Position numbers and translations under genes: made by a program
Origin: Azomonas tarimensis
GTDB taxonomy: Bacteria > Pseudomonadota > Gammaproteobacteria > Pseudomonadales > Pseudomonadaceae
DNA length: 64,000 nt
Reading direction: 5' to 3'
Assembly: GCF_042648805.1 (NCBI RefSeq)
Contig: NZ_JBHRXZ010000022.1
Span: forward strand, 186,001-250,000
In this document: positions 18,233 to 27,738 of the stretch, in pieces
Position numbering within the stretch: position 1 is the stretch's first letter
How the letters are laid out: each line of letters begins with the position of its first letter
Notes under the pieces: model-generated
Database searches by the model: none
Told to the model about the DNA's origin: nothing
What the model saw: the letters and a program-made list of their open reading frames with translations, nothing else

Positions 18233-18634
18233 ATGGTGAACATCCGTAACAGGACGCCCCTCCATCGCCAGCCGGTGTTTCGCGTCCTGCAGATGCAATT
18301 GCTGGTCACGCTGATAACGGCAATCGTTTGTGCGAGCGTTTTTGGTATCGTTGCGGGCTACTCCGGATTGATCGGAGGCCTGATCGCCTTCACTGCGAAC
18401 CTGTATTTCGCGCTGAAGGCCTTCCGATATTTCGGCGCGCGCTCGGCTGGGGCAATCGTACGCTCCCTGTGGTCGGGCGAGATGGGTAAACAGATTCTGA
18501 CAGCAGTGCTGTTTGCGCTGGTGTTCGTGGGAGTGAAACCGCTCGAACCAGTAGCCCTGTTTGCGGGATACCTGCTGGTGCTGGGCATCGGCGCGAGCGC
18601 ACTCCTGCTCATGAAAAAAAATCTGCGGCATTGA
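18233..18634 (+). CDS. atpI: ATP synthase assembly protein AtpI
   Basis: Four-TM accessory protein (133 residues) that aids assembly of the c ring; not part of the finished enzyme. The hydrophobic pattern, VAGYSGLIGGLIAFTANLYFALKAF and the position before atpB identify it. ATG 18233 is chosen; GTG at 18227 and 18236 are alternatives. The protein family is weakly conserved, but context is decisive. Confidence 0.88.
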   Translation: MVNIRNRTPLHRQPVFRVLQMQLLVTLITAIVCASVFGIVAGYSGLIGGLIAFTANLYFALKAFRYFGARSAGAIVRSLWSGEMGKQILTAVLFALVFVGVKPLEPVALFAGYLLVLGIGASALLLMKKNLRH

Positions 18635-18650
18635 AAGCATAGAGGCGTAT

Positions 18651-19487
18651 ATGGCGGACACCCCGGCGGAATATATCCAGCATCACTTGCAGAATCTGGT
18701 CTTTGGTGCCCATCCGGAGCGAGGTTGGATCATCGCCCAGAACCCGGAAGAGGTCGCCCAGATGGGCTTCATGTCGATCAACGTCGACACCATGGGCTGG
18801 TCGATCCTGATGGGCCTGGTATTCATCCTGCTATTCCGTATGGCGGCGAAAAATGCCACCACCGGCGTGCCGGGCAAATTGCAGAACGTCGTCGAGATGA
18901 CGGTCGAGTTTGTCGAGGGCATGGTCCGTGACACTTTCCACGGCCGTAACCCCACCATCGCGCCGCTGGCCATGACCATCTTCGTCTGGATCCTGCTGAT
19001 GAACAGCCTGAAGTGGCTGCCCGTCGACTACATCCCGGGCATCGCCCATGCTCTTGGCGCGCCTTACTTCAAGATCGTTCCGACTGCTGACCCGAACGGT
19101 ACCTTCGGCATCTCCATCGGCGTCTTCATCCTCATCATCTTCTACAGCCTGAAGGTCAAGGGCGTGGGTGGTTTCACCAGGGAACTATCCCTGCAGCCCT
19201 TCAACCACTGGCTGCTGATCCCGTTCAACCTGTTCCTTGAAATCCTGGGCCTGCTCACCAAACCGCTGACGCTGGCACTGCGACTGTTCGGCAACATGTA
19301 TGCCGGTGAAGTCGTCTTTATCCTCATCGCGCTGCTGCCCTTCTGGGCCCAGTGGACGCTGTATGTACCCTGGGCGATCTTCCATATCCTGGTGATCCCG
19401 CTTCAGGCCTTCATCTTCATGGTGCTGACCATCGTCTACCTCAGCTCGGCACATGAAGACCATGGACATGCGGCTCACTCGCCGTGA
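18651..19487 (+). CDS. atpB: F1Fo ATP synthase subunit a
   Basis: 278-residue membrane stator subunit that forms the two proton half-channels against the c ring. The essential arginine lies in LTLALRLFGNMYAGE (R211), and further TMs include WILLMNSLKWLPVD and HILVIPLQAFIFMVLTIVYL. Normal family length for Pseudomonas. It starts 16 bases after atpI and is followed by a 72-base spacer before atpE. Confidence 0.97.
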   Translation: MADTPAEYIQHHLQNLVFGAHPERGWIIAQNPEEVAQMGFMSINVDTMGWSILMGLVFILLFRMAAKNATTGVPGKLQNVVEMTVEFVEGMVRDTFHGRNPTIAPLAMTIFVWILLMNSLKWLPVDYIPGIAHALGAPYFKIVPTADPNGTFGISIGVFILIIFYSLKVKGVGGFTRELSLQPFNHWLLIPFNLFLEILGLLTKPLTLALRLFGNMYAGEVVFILIALLPFWAQWTLYVPWAIFHILVIPLQAFIFMVLTIVYLSSAHEDHGHAAHSP

Positions 19488-19559
19488 CGGATAAGCAACG
19501 CAGTCAAGTTTGATCCACAACTAAAACCCCTAACCACCCCTTAGCTTCAGGAGCTTTAC

Positions 19560-19796
19560 ATGGAACTCGTCATCATCGCTGCCTCCATCATGATCGGTCT
19601 GGGTGCTCTGAGCACTGGCATCGGCTTCGCCCTGCTGGGCGGCAAGCTGCTGGAATCCACCGCTCGTCAGCCTGAGCTGGCTCCCCAGCTGCAGACCAAG
19701 ACCTTCCTGATGGCCGGCCTGCTCGACGCCGTCCCGATGATCGGTGTTGGTATCGCGATGTACCTCATCTTCGTTGTCGCTCCCGCTGCTGCTTGA
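19560..19796 (+). CDS. atpE: F1Fo ATP synthase subunit c
   Basis: Proteolipid forming the rotor ring. It has two TM helices: helix 1 with GLGALSTGIGFALLGG, a polar RQPE loop (residues 36-39), and helix 2 with the proton-carrying aspartate D56 in GLLDAVPMIGVG. The absence of the Na+-binding Gln/Glu-Ser pattern suggests H+ coupling. At 78 residues it is a few residues shorter at the N terminus than the about 85-residue c subunit of P. aeruginosa. Preceded by SD AGGAG. Confidence 0.96.
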   Translation: MELVIIAASIMIGLGALSTGIGFALLGGKLLESTARQPELAPQLQTKTFLMAGLLDAVPMIGVGIAMYLIFVVAPAAA

Positions 19797-19883
19797 GTCG
19801 GTCTGATCCGTGACGGGGCCCCAGGTCCCGTCGTGGAGGAGACGACAGAGCACGCCGAACGAGATAGCACGAGGTAAATCGCT

Positions 19884-20354
19884 TTGAACATAAACTTGAC
19901 GCTAGTTGGTCAAACGATCGCCTTCGCCTTTTTCGTCTGGTTCTGCATGAAGTACGTTTGGCCACCCCTGACGGCGGCCATGCAGGAACGCCAGAAGAAA
20001 ATTGCCGATGGACTGGACGCTGCCGGCCGCGCGCAAAAAGATCTGCAACTGGCCCAGGAAAAGGCATCCAGCACCTTGAAAGATACCAAGGACCAGGCTG
20101 CCAAGATCCTCGAGCAGGCCAACAAGCACGCCAGCGCCATCATCGAAGAAGCTCAGCACCAGGCTCGCGCCGAAGGTGAGCGTCTGGTAGCCAGTGCTCG
20201 CTCCGAGATCGAACAGGAAGTGAACCGCGCCAAGGATCAGCTGCGTGCTCAGGTCGCGGCTCTCGCCGTTGCCGGTGCCGAGCAGATTCTGCAGTCCCAG
20301 GTGGACGCCAAGGTACACAACGATCTGGTCAAAAAACTGGCTGCGCAACTCTAA
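19884..20354 (+). CDS. atpF: F1Fo ATP synthase subunit b
   Basis: 156-residue peripheral stalk subunit: one N-terminal TM (TLVGQTIAFAFFVWFCMKYVW) followed by a long charged coiled coil. Translation must start at TTG 19884 to give the family N terminus MNINLTLVGQ; no ATG is available there. The SD is GAGG about 9 bases upstream. The rare start may lower output, though two b chains are needed per enzyme. Confidence 0.95.
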   Translation: MNINLTLVGQTIAFAFFVWFCMKYVWPPLTAAMQERQKKIADGLDAAGRAQKDLQLAQEKASSTLKDTKDQAAKILEQANKHASAIIEEAQHQARAEGERLVASARSEIEQEVNRAKDQLRAQVAALAVAGAEQILQSQVDAKVHNDLVKKLAAQL

Positions 20355-20369
20355 GCGAGGCAAGCGAAG

Positions 20370-20903
20370 ATGAATAACCAGACGCTTGCCCGGCCCTACG
20401 CCAGAGCCGCTTTCGAGCTGGCCAGTGAAGCCGGGCGTACTGACGCATGGCTGAAGCTGCTCAGCGAAGGCGCTGCACTGGTGCAGGTACGCGAAGTCGC
20501 CGAGTTGATCGGCAACCCCCGTCTGACACGCGCCAGCAAGATCCAGACGCTGAGCGACCTGTTCGGCGCCGACGTCGACGAAGCGTTTCGCAACTTTCTG
20601 GTAGCCCTCGGCGATAACGATCGCCTCGAGCTGCTTCCGACCATCCATGAGCAGTTCGGGACTCTCAAGCTTGAATCCGAGCGCGCCGTGGACGTCGAGG
20701 TTGAGACCGCCTACGAGCTTAGCGCCGAGCAACTAAAAAACCTGGCTGCCTCCCTGTCGAAGCGGCTCGATCGTACCGTCACTCCCCAGCAGGTAGTGAA
20801 TCCTGCGTTGATCGGCGGACTTGTTATCCGCGCCGGCGACGTAGTGATCGACGGTTCGGTCCGCGGCAAGCTGAGCCAGTTGGCCGAAGCGTTGAAATCC
20901 TGA
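20370..20903 (+). CDS. atpH: F1Fo ATP synthase subunit delta
   Basis: 177-residue subunit linking the b stalk to the top of the F1 hexamer. N-terminal helical domain (MNNQTLARPYARAAFELA) and C-terminal domain with VVNPALIGGLVIRAGDVVIDGS and RGKLSQL. It lies 16 bases after atpF and 16 bases before atpA in the standard order. Confidence 0.96.
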   Translation: MNNQTLARPYARAAFELASEAGRTDAWLKLLSEGAALVQVREVAELIGNPRLTRASKIQTLSDLFGADVDEAFRNFLVALGDNDRLELLPTIHEQFGTLKLESERAVDVEVETAYELSAEQLKNLAASLSKRLDRTVTPQQVVNPALIGGLVIRAGDVVIDGSVRGKLSQLAEALKS

Positions 20904-20918
20904 TTTGAGGGACATGGC

Positions 20919-22463
<1,545 letters not shown>

Positions 22464-22469
22464 GCCGCA

Positions 22470-22491
22470 GCGGGAGCCGCAAGGCTCCCGC
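22470..22491 (+). other. Intercistronic hairpin between atpA and atpG
   Basis: A perfect 9-base stem GCGGGAGCC / GGCTCCCGC with a GCAA tetraloop lies 6 bases after the atpA stop. There is no T run, so it is more likely an mRNA stability or processing element than a terminator. Confidence 0.55.
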
Positions 22492-22513
22492 CTGCTAACG
22501 CTATAGGTGTCAA

Positions 22514-23374
22514 ATGGCAGGCGCAAAAGAGATTCGCAGCAAGATTGCGAGCATCAAGAGCACGCAGAAGATCACCAGCGCCATGGAAAAAGTGGCGGTC
22601 AGCAAGATGCGCAAGGCCCAGATGCGCATGTCTGCCAGCCGTCCCTATGCGGAGCGGATCCGCCAGGTGATTGGCCATCTGGCCAATGCCAACCCGGAAT
22701 ACCGCCATCCGTTCATGGTGGAGCGCCCGGTCAAGCGTGTCGGTTACATCGTGGTTTCCTCCGACCGTGGCCTGTGCGGCGGCCTGAACATCAACCTGTT
22801 CAAGGCGCTGATCAAGAACATGAAGGAGTGGCACGACCAGAAGGTCGAGGCCGAGCTCTGTGTAATCGGCAACAAGGGTGCAAGCTTTTTCCGCAGCTAT
22901 GGCGGCAACGTCGTTGCAGCGGTGGGCAACATCGGTGAAGCGCCGACCGTCAATCAGCTGGTCGGTAGCGTCAAGGTGATGCTGGATGCCTTCAACGAAG
23001 GCCGTTTGGACCGTCTTTACGTGGTGTCGAACAAGTTCATCAACACCATGACCCAGAAGCCGACGGTGGAGCAGCTGCTGCCCCTCGAGGCCAGCGAAGA
23101 CGAGACCGCCAAGCGCCATTGGGATTACCTGTACGAGCCCGACGCCCAGTCGCTGCTCGACGGTCTCCTGGTGCGCTACGTGGAGTCCCAGGTCTACCAG
23201 GCCGTGGTCGAGAACGGCGCGGCCGAGCAGGCGGCGCGGATGATCGCGATGAAGAACGCCACGGACAACGCCGGCGATCTCATCGGCGACCTGCAACTCG
23301 TCTACAACAAGGCTCGTCAGGCTGCGATCACCCAGGAAATTTCGGAAATCGTCGGCGGCGCTGCCGCGGTTTAA
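22514..23374 (+). CDS. atpG: F1Fo ATP synthase subunit gamma
   Basis: 286-residue central rotor shaft. N-terminal coiled coil MAGAKEIRSKIASIKSTQKI and EKVAVSKMRKAQ, central SSDRGLCGGLN, and the C-terminal coiled coil with KNATDNAGDLI and the invariant RQAAITQEISEIVGG. Usual length and position between atpA and atpD. Confidence 0.97.
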   Translation: MAGAKEIRSKIASIKSTQKITSAMEKVAVSKMRKAQMRMSASRPYAERIRQVIGHLANANPEYRHPFMVERPVKRVGYIVVSSDRGLCGGLNINLFKALIKNMKEWHDQKVEAELCVIGNKGASFFRSYGGNVVAAVGNIGEAPTVNQLVGSVKVMLDAFNEGRLDRLYVVSNKFINTMTQKPTVEQLLPLEASEDETAKRHWDYLYEPDAQSLLDGLLVRYVESQVYQAVVENGAAEQAARMIAMKNATDNAGDLIGDLQLVYNKARQAAITQEISEIVGGAAAV

Positions 23375-23404
23375 GAACGGTTCAAATATTCAGAGGAACC
23401 AGAA

Positions 23405-24781
23405 ATGAGTAGCGGACGTATCGTTCAAATCATCGGCGCCGTCATCGACGTGGAGTTTTCACGCGATCAGGTACCGAACGTCTACGACGCGCTGAAAGTC
23501 GTCGGCGCGGAAACCACCCTGGAAGTCCAGCAGCAGCTGGGCGACGGCATTGTCCGGACCATCGCCATGGGTTCCACCGAGGGCCTCAAGCGTGGCCTGG
23601 ACGTGAACAACACCGGTACCGGTATTGCCGTTCCGGTCGGCGTGGCCACCCTCGGCCGTATCATGGACGTACTGGGTAACCCCATCGACGAAGCCGGCCC
23701 CATCGGTGAAGAAGAGCGCTGGACGATTCACCGCGCTGCACCGAGCTATTCGGAGCAGGCTGGCGGCAACGACCTGCTGGAAACCGGCATCAAGGTAATC
23801 GACCTGGTCTGCCCGTTCGCCAAGGGTGGTAAGGTCGGCCTGTTCGGCGGTGCCGGCGTGGGCAAGACCGTCAACATGATGGAGCTGATCCGCAACATCG
23901 CCATGGAACACAGCGGTTACTCCGTGTTCGCGGGCGTGGGTGAGCGTACCCGTGAAGGGAACGACTTCTACCACGAGATGAAGGACTCCAACGTTCTCGA
24001 CAAGGTCGCCCTGGTCTATGGCCAGATGAACGAGCCGCCGGGCAACCGTCTGCGCGTGGCATTGACCGGCCTGACCATGGCCGAGAAATTCCGTGACGAA
24101 GGCCGTGACGTCCTGTTGTTCGTCGACAACATCTACCGTTACACCCTCGCCGGTACCGAAGTATCCGCACTGCTGGGCCGTATGCCGTCCGCGGTGGGTT
24201 ATCAGCCGACCCTGGCCGAAGAGATGGGCGTTCTGCAGGAGCGCATCACGTCGACCAAGAAGGGCTCGATCACTTCCGTTCAGGCCGTTTACGTACCTGC
24301 GGACGACTTGACCGACCCGTCCCCGGCGACCACCTTCGCCCACCTGGACGCCACCGTGGTACTGTCCCGCGACATCGCCTCCCTGGGTATCTACCCGGCG
24401 GTCGATCCGCTCGACTCCACCTCGCGCCAGCTGGATCCGCTGGTGATCGGCCAGGAGCACTACGACACCGCTCGCGGCGTCCAGTACGTGCTGCAGCGCT
24501 ACAAGGAGCTGAAGGACATCATCGCGATCCTCGGCATGGACGAACTGTCCGAAGCCGACAAGCAGCTGGTATCCCGCGCGCGCAAGATCCAGCGCTTCCT
24601 GTCCCAGCCGTTCTTCGTGGCTGAAGTCTTCACCGGTGCTCCGGGCAAGTACGTGTCGCTGAAGGAAACCATCCGCGGCTTCGCAGGCATCCTCAACGGC
24701 GACTACGATCACCTGCCGGAACAGGCCTTCTACATGGTCGGCGGTATCGAAGAAGCCATCGAGAAAGCCAAGAAACTGTAA
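23405..24781 (+). CDS. atpD: F1Fo ATP synthase subunit beta (catalytic)
   Basis: 458-residue catalytic subunit. P-loop GGAGVGKT at residues 148-155, catalytic Glu in GERTREGND, and the DELSEADKQLV region near the C terminus that contacts gamma. Highly conserved throughout. A 6-base stem hairpin (24788-24803) follows the stop in the 76-base gap before atpC. Confidence 0.98.
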   Translation: MSSGRIVQIIGAVIDVEFSRDQVPNVYDALKVVGAETTLEVQQQLGDGIVRTIAMGSTEGLKRGLDVNNTGTGIAVPVGVATLGRIMDVLGNPIDEAGPIGEEERWTIHRAAPSYSEQAGGNDLLETGIKVIDLVCPFAKGGKVGLFGGAGVGKTVNMMELIRNIAMEHSGYSVFAGVGERTREGNDFYHEMKDSNVLDKVALVYGQMNEPPGNRLRVALTGLTMAEKFRDEGRDVLLFVDNIYRYTLAGTEVSALLGRMPSAVGYQPTLAEEMGVLQERITSTKKGSITSVQAVYVPADDLTDPSPATTFAHLDATVVLSRDIASLGIYPAVDPLDSTSRQLDPLVIGQEHYDTARGVQYVLQRYKELKDIIAILGMDELSEADKQLVSRARKIQRFLSQPFFVAEVFTGAPGKYVSLKETIRGFAGILNGDYDHLPEQAFYMVGGIEEAIEKAKKL

Positions 24782-24857
24782 CGTGGCGCGCCCGCGAGGG
24801 CGCCCGATCGGGAAAGGCGGGGTCCGCTCCGTCTGACCTGTCAACCGAGGCATTTGT

Positions 24858-25286
24858 ATGGCTATGTCAGTGCATTGCGATATCGTCAGTGCGGAAGAAG
24901 AGCTGTTCTCGGGGTTGGTGGAAATGGTCGTCGCCCATGGTCACAACGGTGACCTGGGCTTCCTGCCGGGCCACGCGCCGCTGCTGACCGACCTCAAGCC
25001 GGGTCCGGTGCGGGTCATCAAGCAGGGTGGCGAGGAAGAGATCTTCTACATCTCCGGAGGCTTCATCGAGGTCCAGCCGGATATGGTGAAGGTGCTGGCC
25101 GACACCGGTACCCGCGCTCGCGACCTGGACGAAGCCGCTGCGAAGCAGGCCGTTCGTGACGCCGAAAAGGCGATCAACGAGAAGGGCGCCGACTTCGATT
25201 ACGGTTCGGCCGCTGCGCGTCTGGCCGAGGCCGCTGCCCAGCTGCGGACCATCGAGAGCCTGCGCAAGAAGTACGGTCGTCACTGA
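24858..25286 (+). CDS. atpC: F1Fo ATP synthase subunit epsilon
   Basis: 142-residue regulatory subunit: N-terminal beta sandwich (HCDIVSAEEELFSG, LGFLPGHAPLLTDLKPG) and a C-terminal helical hairpin (AAARLAEAAAQLRTIESLRKK) able to inhibit ATP hydrolysis. ATG 24858 is used; ATG 24864 is possible. Last gene of the operon, followed by a strong terminator. Confidence 0.96.
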   Translation: MAMSVHCDIVSAEEELFSGLVEMVVAHGHNGDLGFLPGHAPLLTDLKPGPVRVIKQGGEEEIFYISGGFIEVQPDMVKVLADTGTRARDLDEAAAKQAVRDAEKAINEKGADFDYGSAAARLAEAAAQLRTIESLRKKYGRH

Positions 25287-25306
25287 CCGGCGGTTCGCCG
25301 CGCTGG

Positions 25307-25338
25307 AAAAGGGTAGCCTCGGCTACCCTTTTCTTTTT
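25307..25338 (+). terminator. Rho-independent terminator of the atp operon
   Basis: A 12-base stem AAAAGGGTAGCC / GGCTACCCTTTT with a TC loop, followed by CTTTTT. It lies about 20 bases past atpC. Confidence 0.9.
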
Positions 25339-25451
25339 CCGCCACGGCACGACTTCCCCGGGTGGCCGGTTATGCTGTCGTCCGGTTAGGGCCCCGGTTG
25401 CAATCATGACAATGGGCCCTGTCTTCACATGTCAGCTTTAGGATCAGCCTG

Positions 25452-26813
25452 ATGTCCCTCGATATCGTCATCCTCGCCGCCGGCCAAGGCACTCGCATGC
25501 GCTCGGCGCTTCCCAAGGTGCTGCACCCCATCGCCGGGCAATCGATGCTTGGTCATGTCATCGAGACCGCGCGCCAGCTTCAGCCAGGGGGCATCCACGT
25601 GGTGATCGGGCATGGCGCCGAGCAGGTACGGAGTCGACTGGCGGCCGAGGATGTCAATTTCGTGCTCCAGGCCGAACAGCTGGGTACTGGTCACGCGGTG
25701 GCCCAGGCCTTGCCAGCGCTCGGTGCCGAACGGGTGCTGATCCTCTACGGCGACGTGCCGCTGATCGAAGCCGCGACGCTCGAGCGGCTGTTGCTCAAGG
25801 TCGAGGATCGGCAGCTTGCCCTGCTGACCGTGGAGCTTGCCGATCCGACCGGCTACGGTCGCATCATCCGAGACGCCAAGGGCGAGGTTCAGGCGATCGT
25901 CGAACACAAGGACGCCACGCCTGCGCAGCGCGCCGTTCGGGAGGGCAATACCGGAATTCTCGCGGTACCGGCCGGACGTCTGGCCGACTGGCTGGGCCGG
26001 CTCGGCAACGACAATGCCCAGGGCGAGTATTACCTGACCGACGTCATTGCCATGGCTGTGGCCGATGGCTTGCGGGTCGCCACCGAGCAACCCGCCGAGG
26101 AGATGGAAGTGCAGGGGGCGAACGACCGCATTCAGCTTGCCCAGCTCGAACGCCACTACCAGCAGCGCGTCGCCCGGCAGCTGATGGCTCAGGGCGTGAC
26201 GCTGCGGGATCCTTCCCGGCTGGACGTGCGGGGACAGGTCGAGGCAGGGCGGGACGTGATGATCGATATCAACGTGATCCTGGAGGGTCGGGTGGTCATC
26301 GAGGACGGTGTCGAGATTGGCCCACATTGCGTGATCAAGGACAGCAACCTGCGTCGTGGCGCGAAGGTCAAGGCCAGCAGCCATCTCGACGGCGCCGAGT
26401 TGGGCGAGGGCGCCGACTGCGGGCCCTTTGCACGACTGCGGCCAGGCGCAGTGCTCAAGGCCGGTGCCCATGTGGGCAACTTCGTCGAGGTGAAGAACGC
26501 CGAGCTTGGCGAGGGTGCCAAGGCCGGCCACTTGAGTTACCTGGGCGACGCGCTGATCGGGGCGCGCACGAACATTGGCGCGGGCACCATCACCTGCAAC
26601 TATGACGGTGCGAACAAGCACCGCACCGTGATGGGCGAGGACGTGTTCATCGGCTCGAACAGCGCTCTGGTGGCTCCTGTCACCCTTGGTGATGGTGCCA
26701 CCACCGCTGCGGGTTCCACCGTCACCCTGGATGTGCCAGCCGGGAATCTCGCCGTGGCGCGGGGGCGCCAACGCAACATCGAGGGATGGCAGAGGCCGAA
26801 AAAGCAGCGCTAA
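25452..26813 (+). CDS. glmU: Bifunctional N-acetylglucosamine-1-P uridyltransferase / glucosamine-1-P acetyltransferase
   Basis: Makes UDP-GlcNAc for peptidoglycan and LPS. The 453-residue protein has an N-terminal nucleotidyltransferase with LAAGQGTRM at residues 8-16 and the GTGHAVAQA and YGDVPLI blocks. The C-terminal left-handed beta-helix acetyltransferase carries hexapeptide repeats and the catalytic-site sequence GAGTITCNYDGANKHRT. It lies upstream of glmR and glmS, grouping three steps and control of the same pathway. Confidence 0.98.
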   Translation: MSLDIVILAAGQGTRMRSALPKVLHPIAGQSMLGHVIETARQLQPGGIHVVIGHGAEQVRSRLAAEDVNFVLQAEQLGTGHAVAQALPALGAERVLILYGDVPLIEAATLERLLLKVEDRQLALLTVELADPTGYGRIIRDAKGEVQAIVEHKDATPAQRAVREGNTGILAVPAGRLADWLGRLGNDNAQGEYYLTDVIAMAVADGLRVATEQPAEEMEVQGANDRIQLAQLERHYQQRVARQLMAQGVTLRDPSRLDVRGQVEAGRDVMIDINVILEGRVVIEDGVEIGPHCVIKDSNLRRGAKVKASSHLDGAELGEGADCGPFARLRPGAVLKAGAHVGNFVEVKNAELGEGAKAGHLSYLGDALIGARTNIGAGTITCNYDGANKHRTVMGEDVFIGSNSALVAPVTLGDGATTAAGSTVTLDVPAGNLAVARGRQRNIEGWQRPKKQR

Positions 26814-26825
26814 GAGGAAGCCACC

Positions 26826-26915
26826 AGCTACAAGCAAAAGCCAGGGAGGGCCTTGCAGAAGGCTGAACGCCCCTCATGCGCAGCTTTCAACTTGCGCCTT
26901 TCAAGGCGCTTATGT
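26826..26915. repeat. Possible degenerate Pseudomonas-type intergenic inverted repeat
   Basis: The glmU-glmR spacer contains an imperfect pairing of AGCTACAAGCAAAAGCC (near 26826) with the complementary-looking CAGCTTTCAACTTGCGCC (near 26881). The sequence style resembles the AGC-rich inverted repeat at 59379-59452. It could be a worn repeat; weak evidence. Confidence 0.3.
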
Positions 26916-26951
26916 TTTGATTCGTCAGCATTATCTTCCGAATCGAAACTT

Positions 26952-27728
26952 ATGTCGAAACGCAACACCCCGCAGCGTCGCCACGCCATTCTCGCGTTGC
27001 TCTCCGAGCAGGGCGAGGTGAGTGTCGATGCGCTGGCGAAACGCTTCGAAACTTCGGAAGTTACCGTTCGCAAGGATCTCACCGCGCTGGAGCGCAATGG
27101 CTTGCTGTTGCGTCGTTACGGCGGGGCGGTGCCCGTTCCGCAGGAGCTCGTGGGCGATCCCCTCGGCCCTGTGTCGCCGTTCAAGCAGGCCATCGCTCGT
27201 GCGGCCGCCGGCTGCATCCGCGAGCATGCCCGGGTAATCATCGACAGTGGCAGTACCACGGCGGCGATGATTCCGGAGATCGGTCACAAGGCCGGGCTGG
27301 TGGTCATGACCAATTCCCTGCATGTCGCCAATGCGCTGCGTGAACTGGAGCATGAGCCGGTGCTACTGATGACCGGCGGCACCTGGGACCCGCATTCGGA
27401 GTCCTTCCAGGGCAAGGTGGCTGAGCAGGTCCTGCGCTCCTACGACTTCGACCAGCTGTTCATCGGTGCCGATGGCATCGACCTGGAACGAGGCACCACC
27501 ACCTTCAACGAGTTGCTGGGGCTCTCCCAGGTCATGGCCGAGGTCGCCCGTGAGGTCATTGTCATGGCCGAGTCGGACAAGATCGGCCGGCGCATGCCGA
27601 ACCTGGAACTGCCCTGGCAGCGTGTACACACCTTCATCACCGACGACAGGCTGCCCGCGGATGTGCGTGCGAGCCTCGAACAACGGGACGTGCGCGTGAT
27701 CTGTGCCAGCCCGTCATCCCTATCCTAG
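26952..27728 (+). CDS. glmR: DeoR-family transcriptional regulator (GlmR-type)
   Basis: 258-residue regulator with an N-terminal DeoR helix-turn-helix (RRHAILALLSEQGEVSVDALAKRFETSEVTVRKDL region, about residues 8-42) and a C-terminal sugar-phosphate-sensing DeoR domain (DSGSTTAAMI, FIGADGIDLERG). ATG 26952 fits family starts; the longer frame from 26853 adds an unconserved N terminus. Its position directly before glmS (10-base gap) suggests it controls amino sugar genes. The symbol follows Pseudomonas usage and is an inference. Confidence 0.88.
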   Translation: MSKRNTPQRRHAILALLSEQGEVSVDALAKRFETSEVTVRKDLTALERNGLLLRRYGGAVPVPQELVGDPLGPVSPFKQAIARAAAGCIREHARVIIDSGSTTAAMIPEIGHKAGLVVMTNSLHVANALRELEHEPVLLMTGGTWDPHSESFQGKVAEQVLRSYDFDQLFIGADGIDLERGTTTFNELLGLSQVMAEVAREVIVMAESDKIGRRMPNLELPWQRVHTFITDDRLPADVRASLEQRDVRVICASPSSLS

Positions 27729-27738
27729 GAGAGATCGC

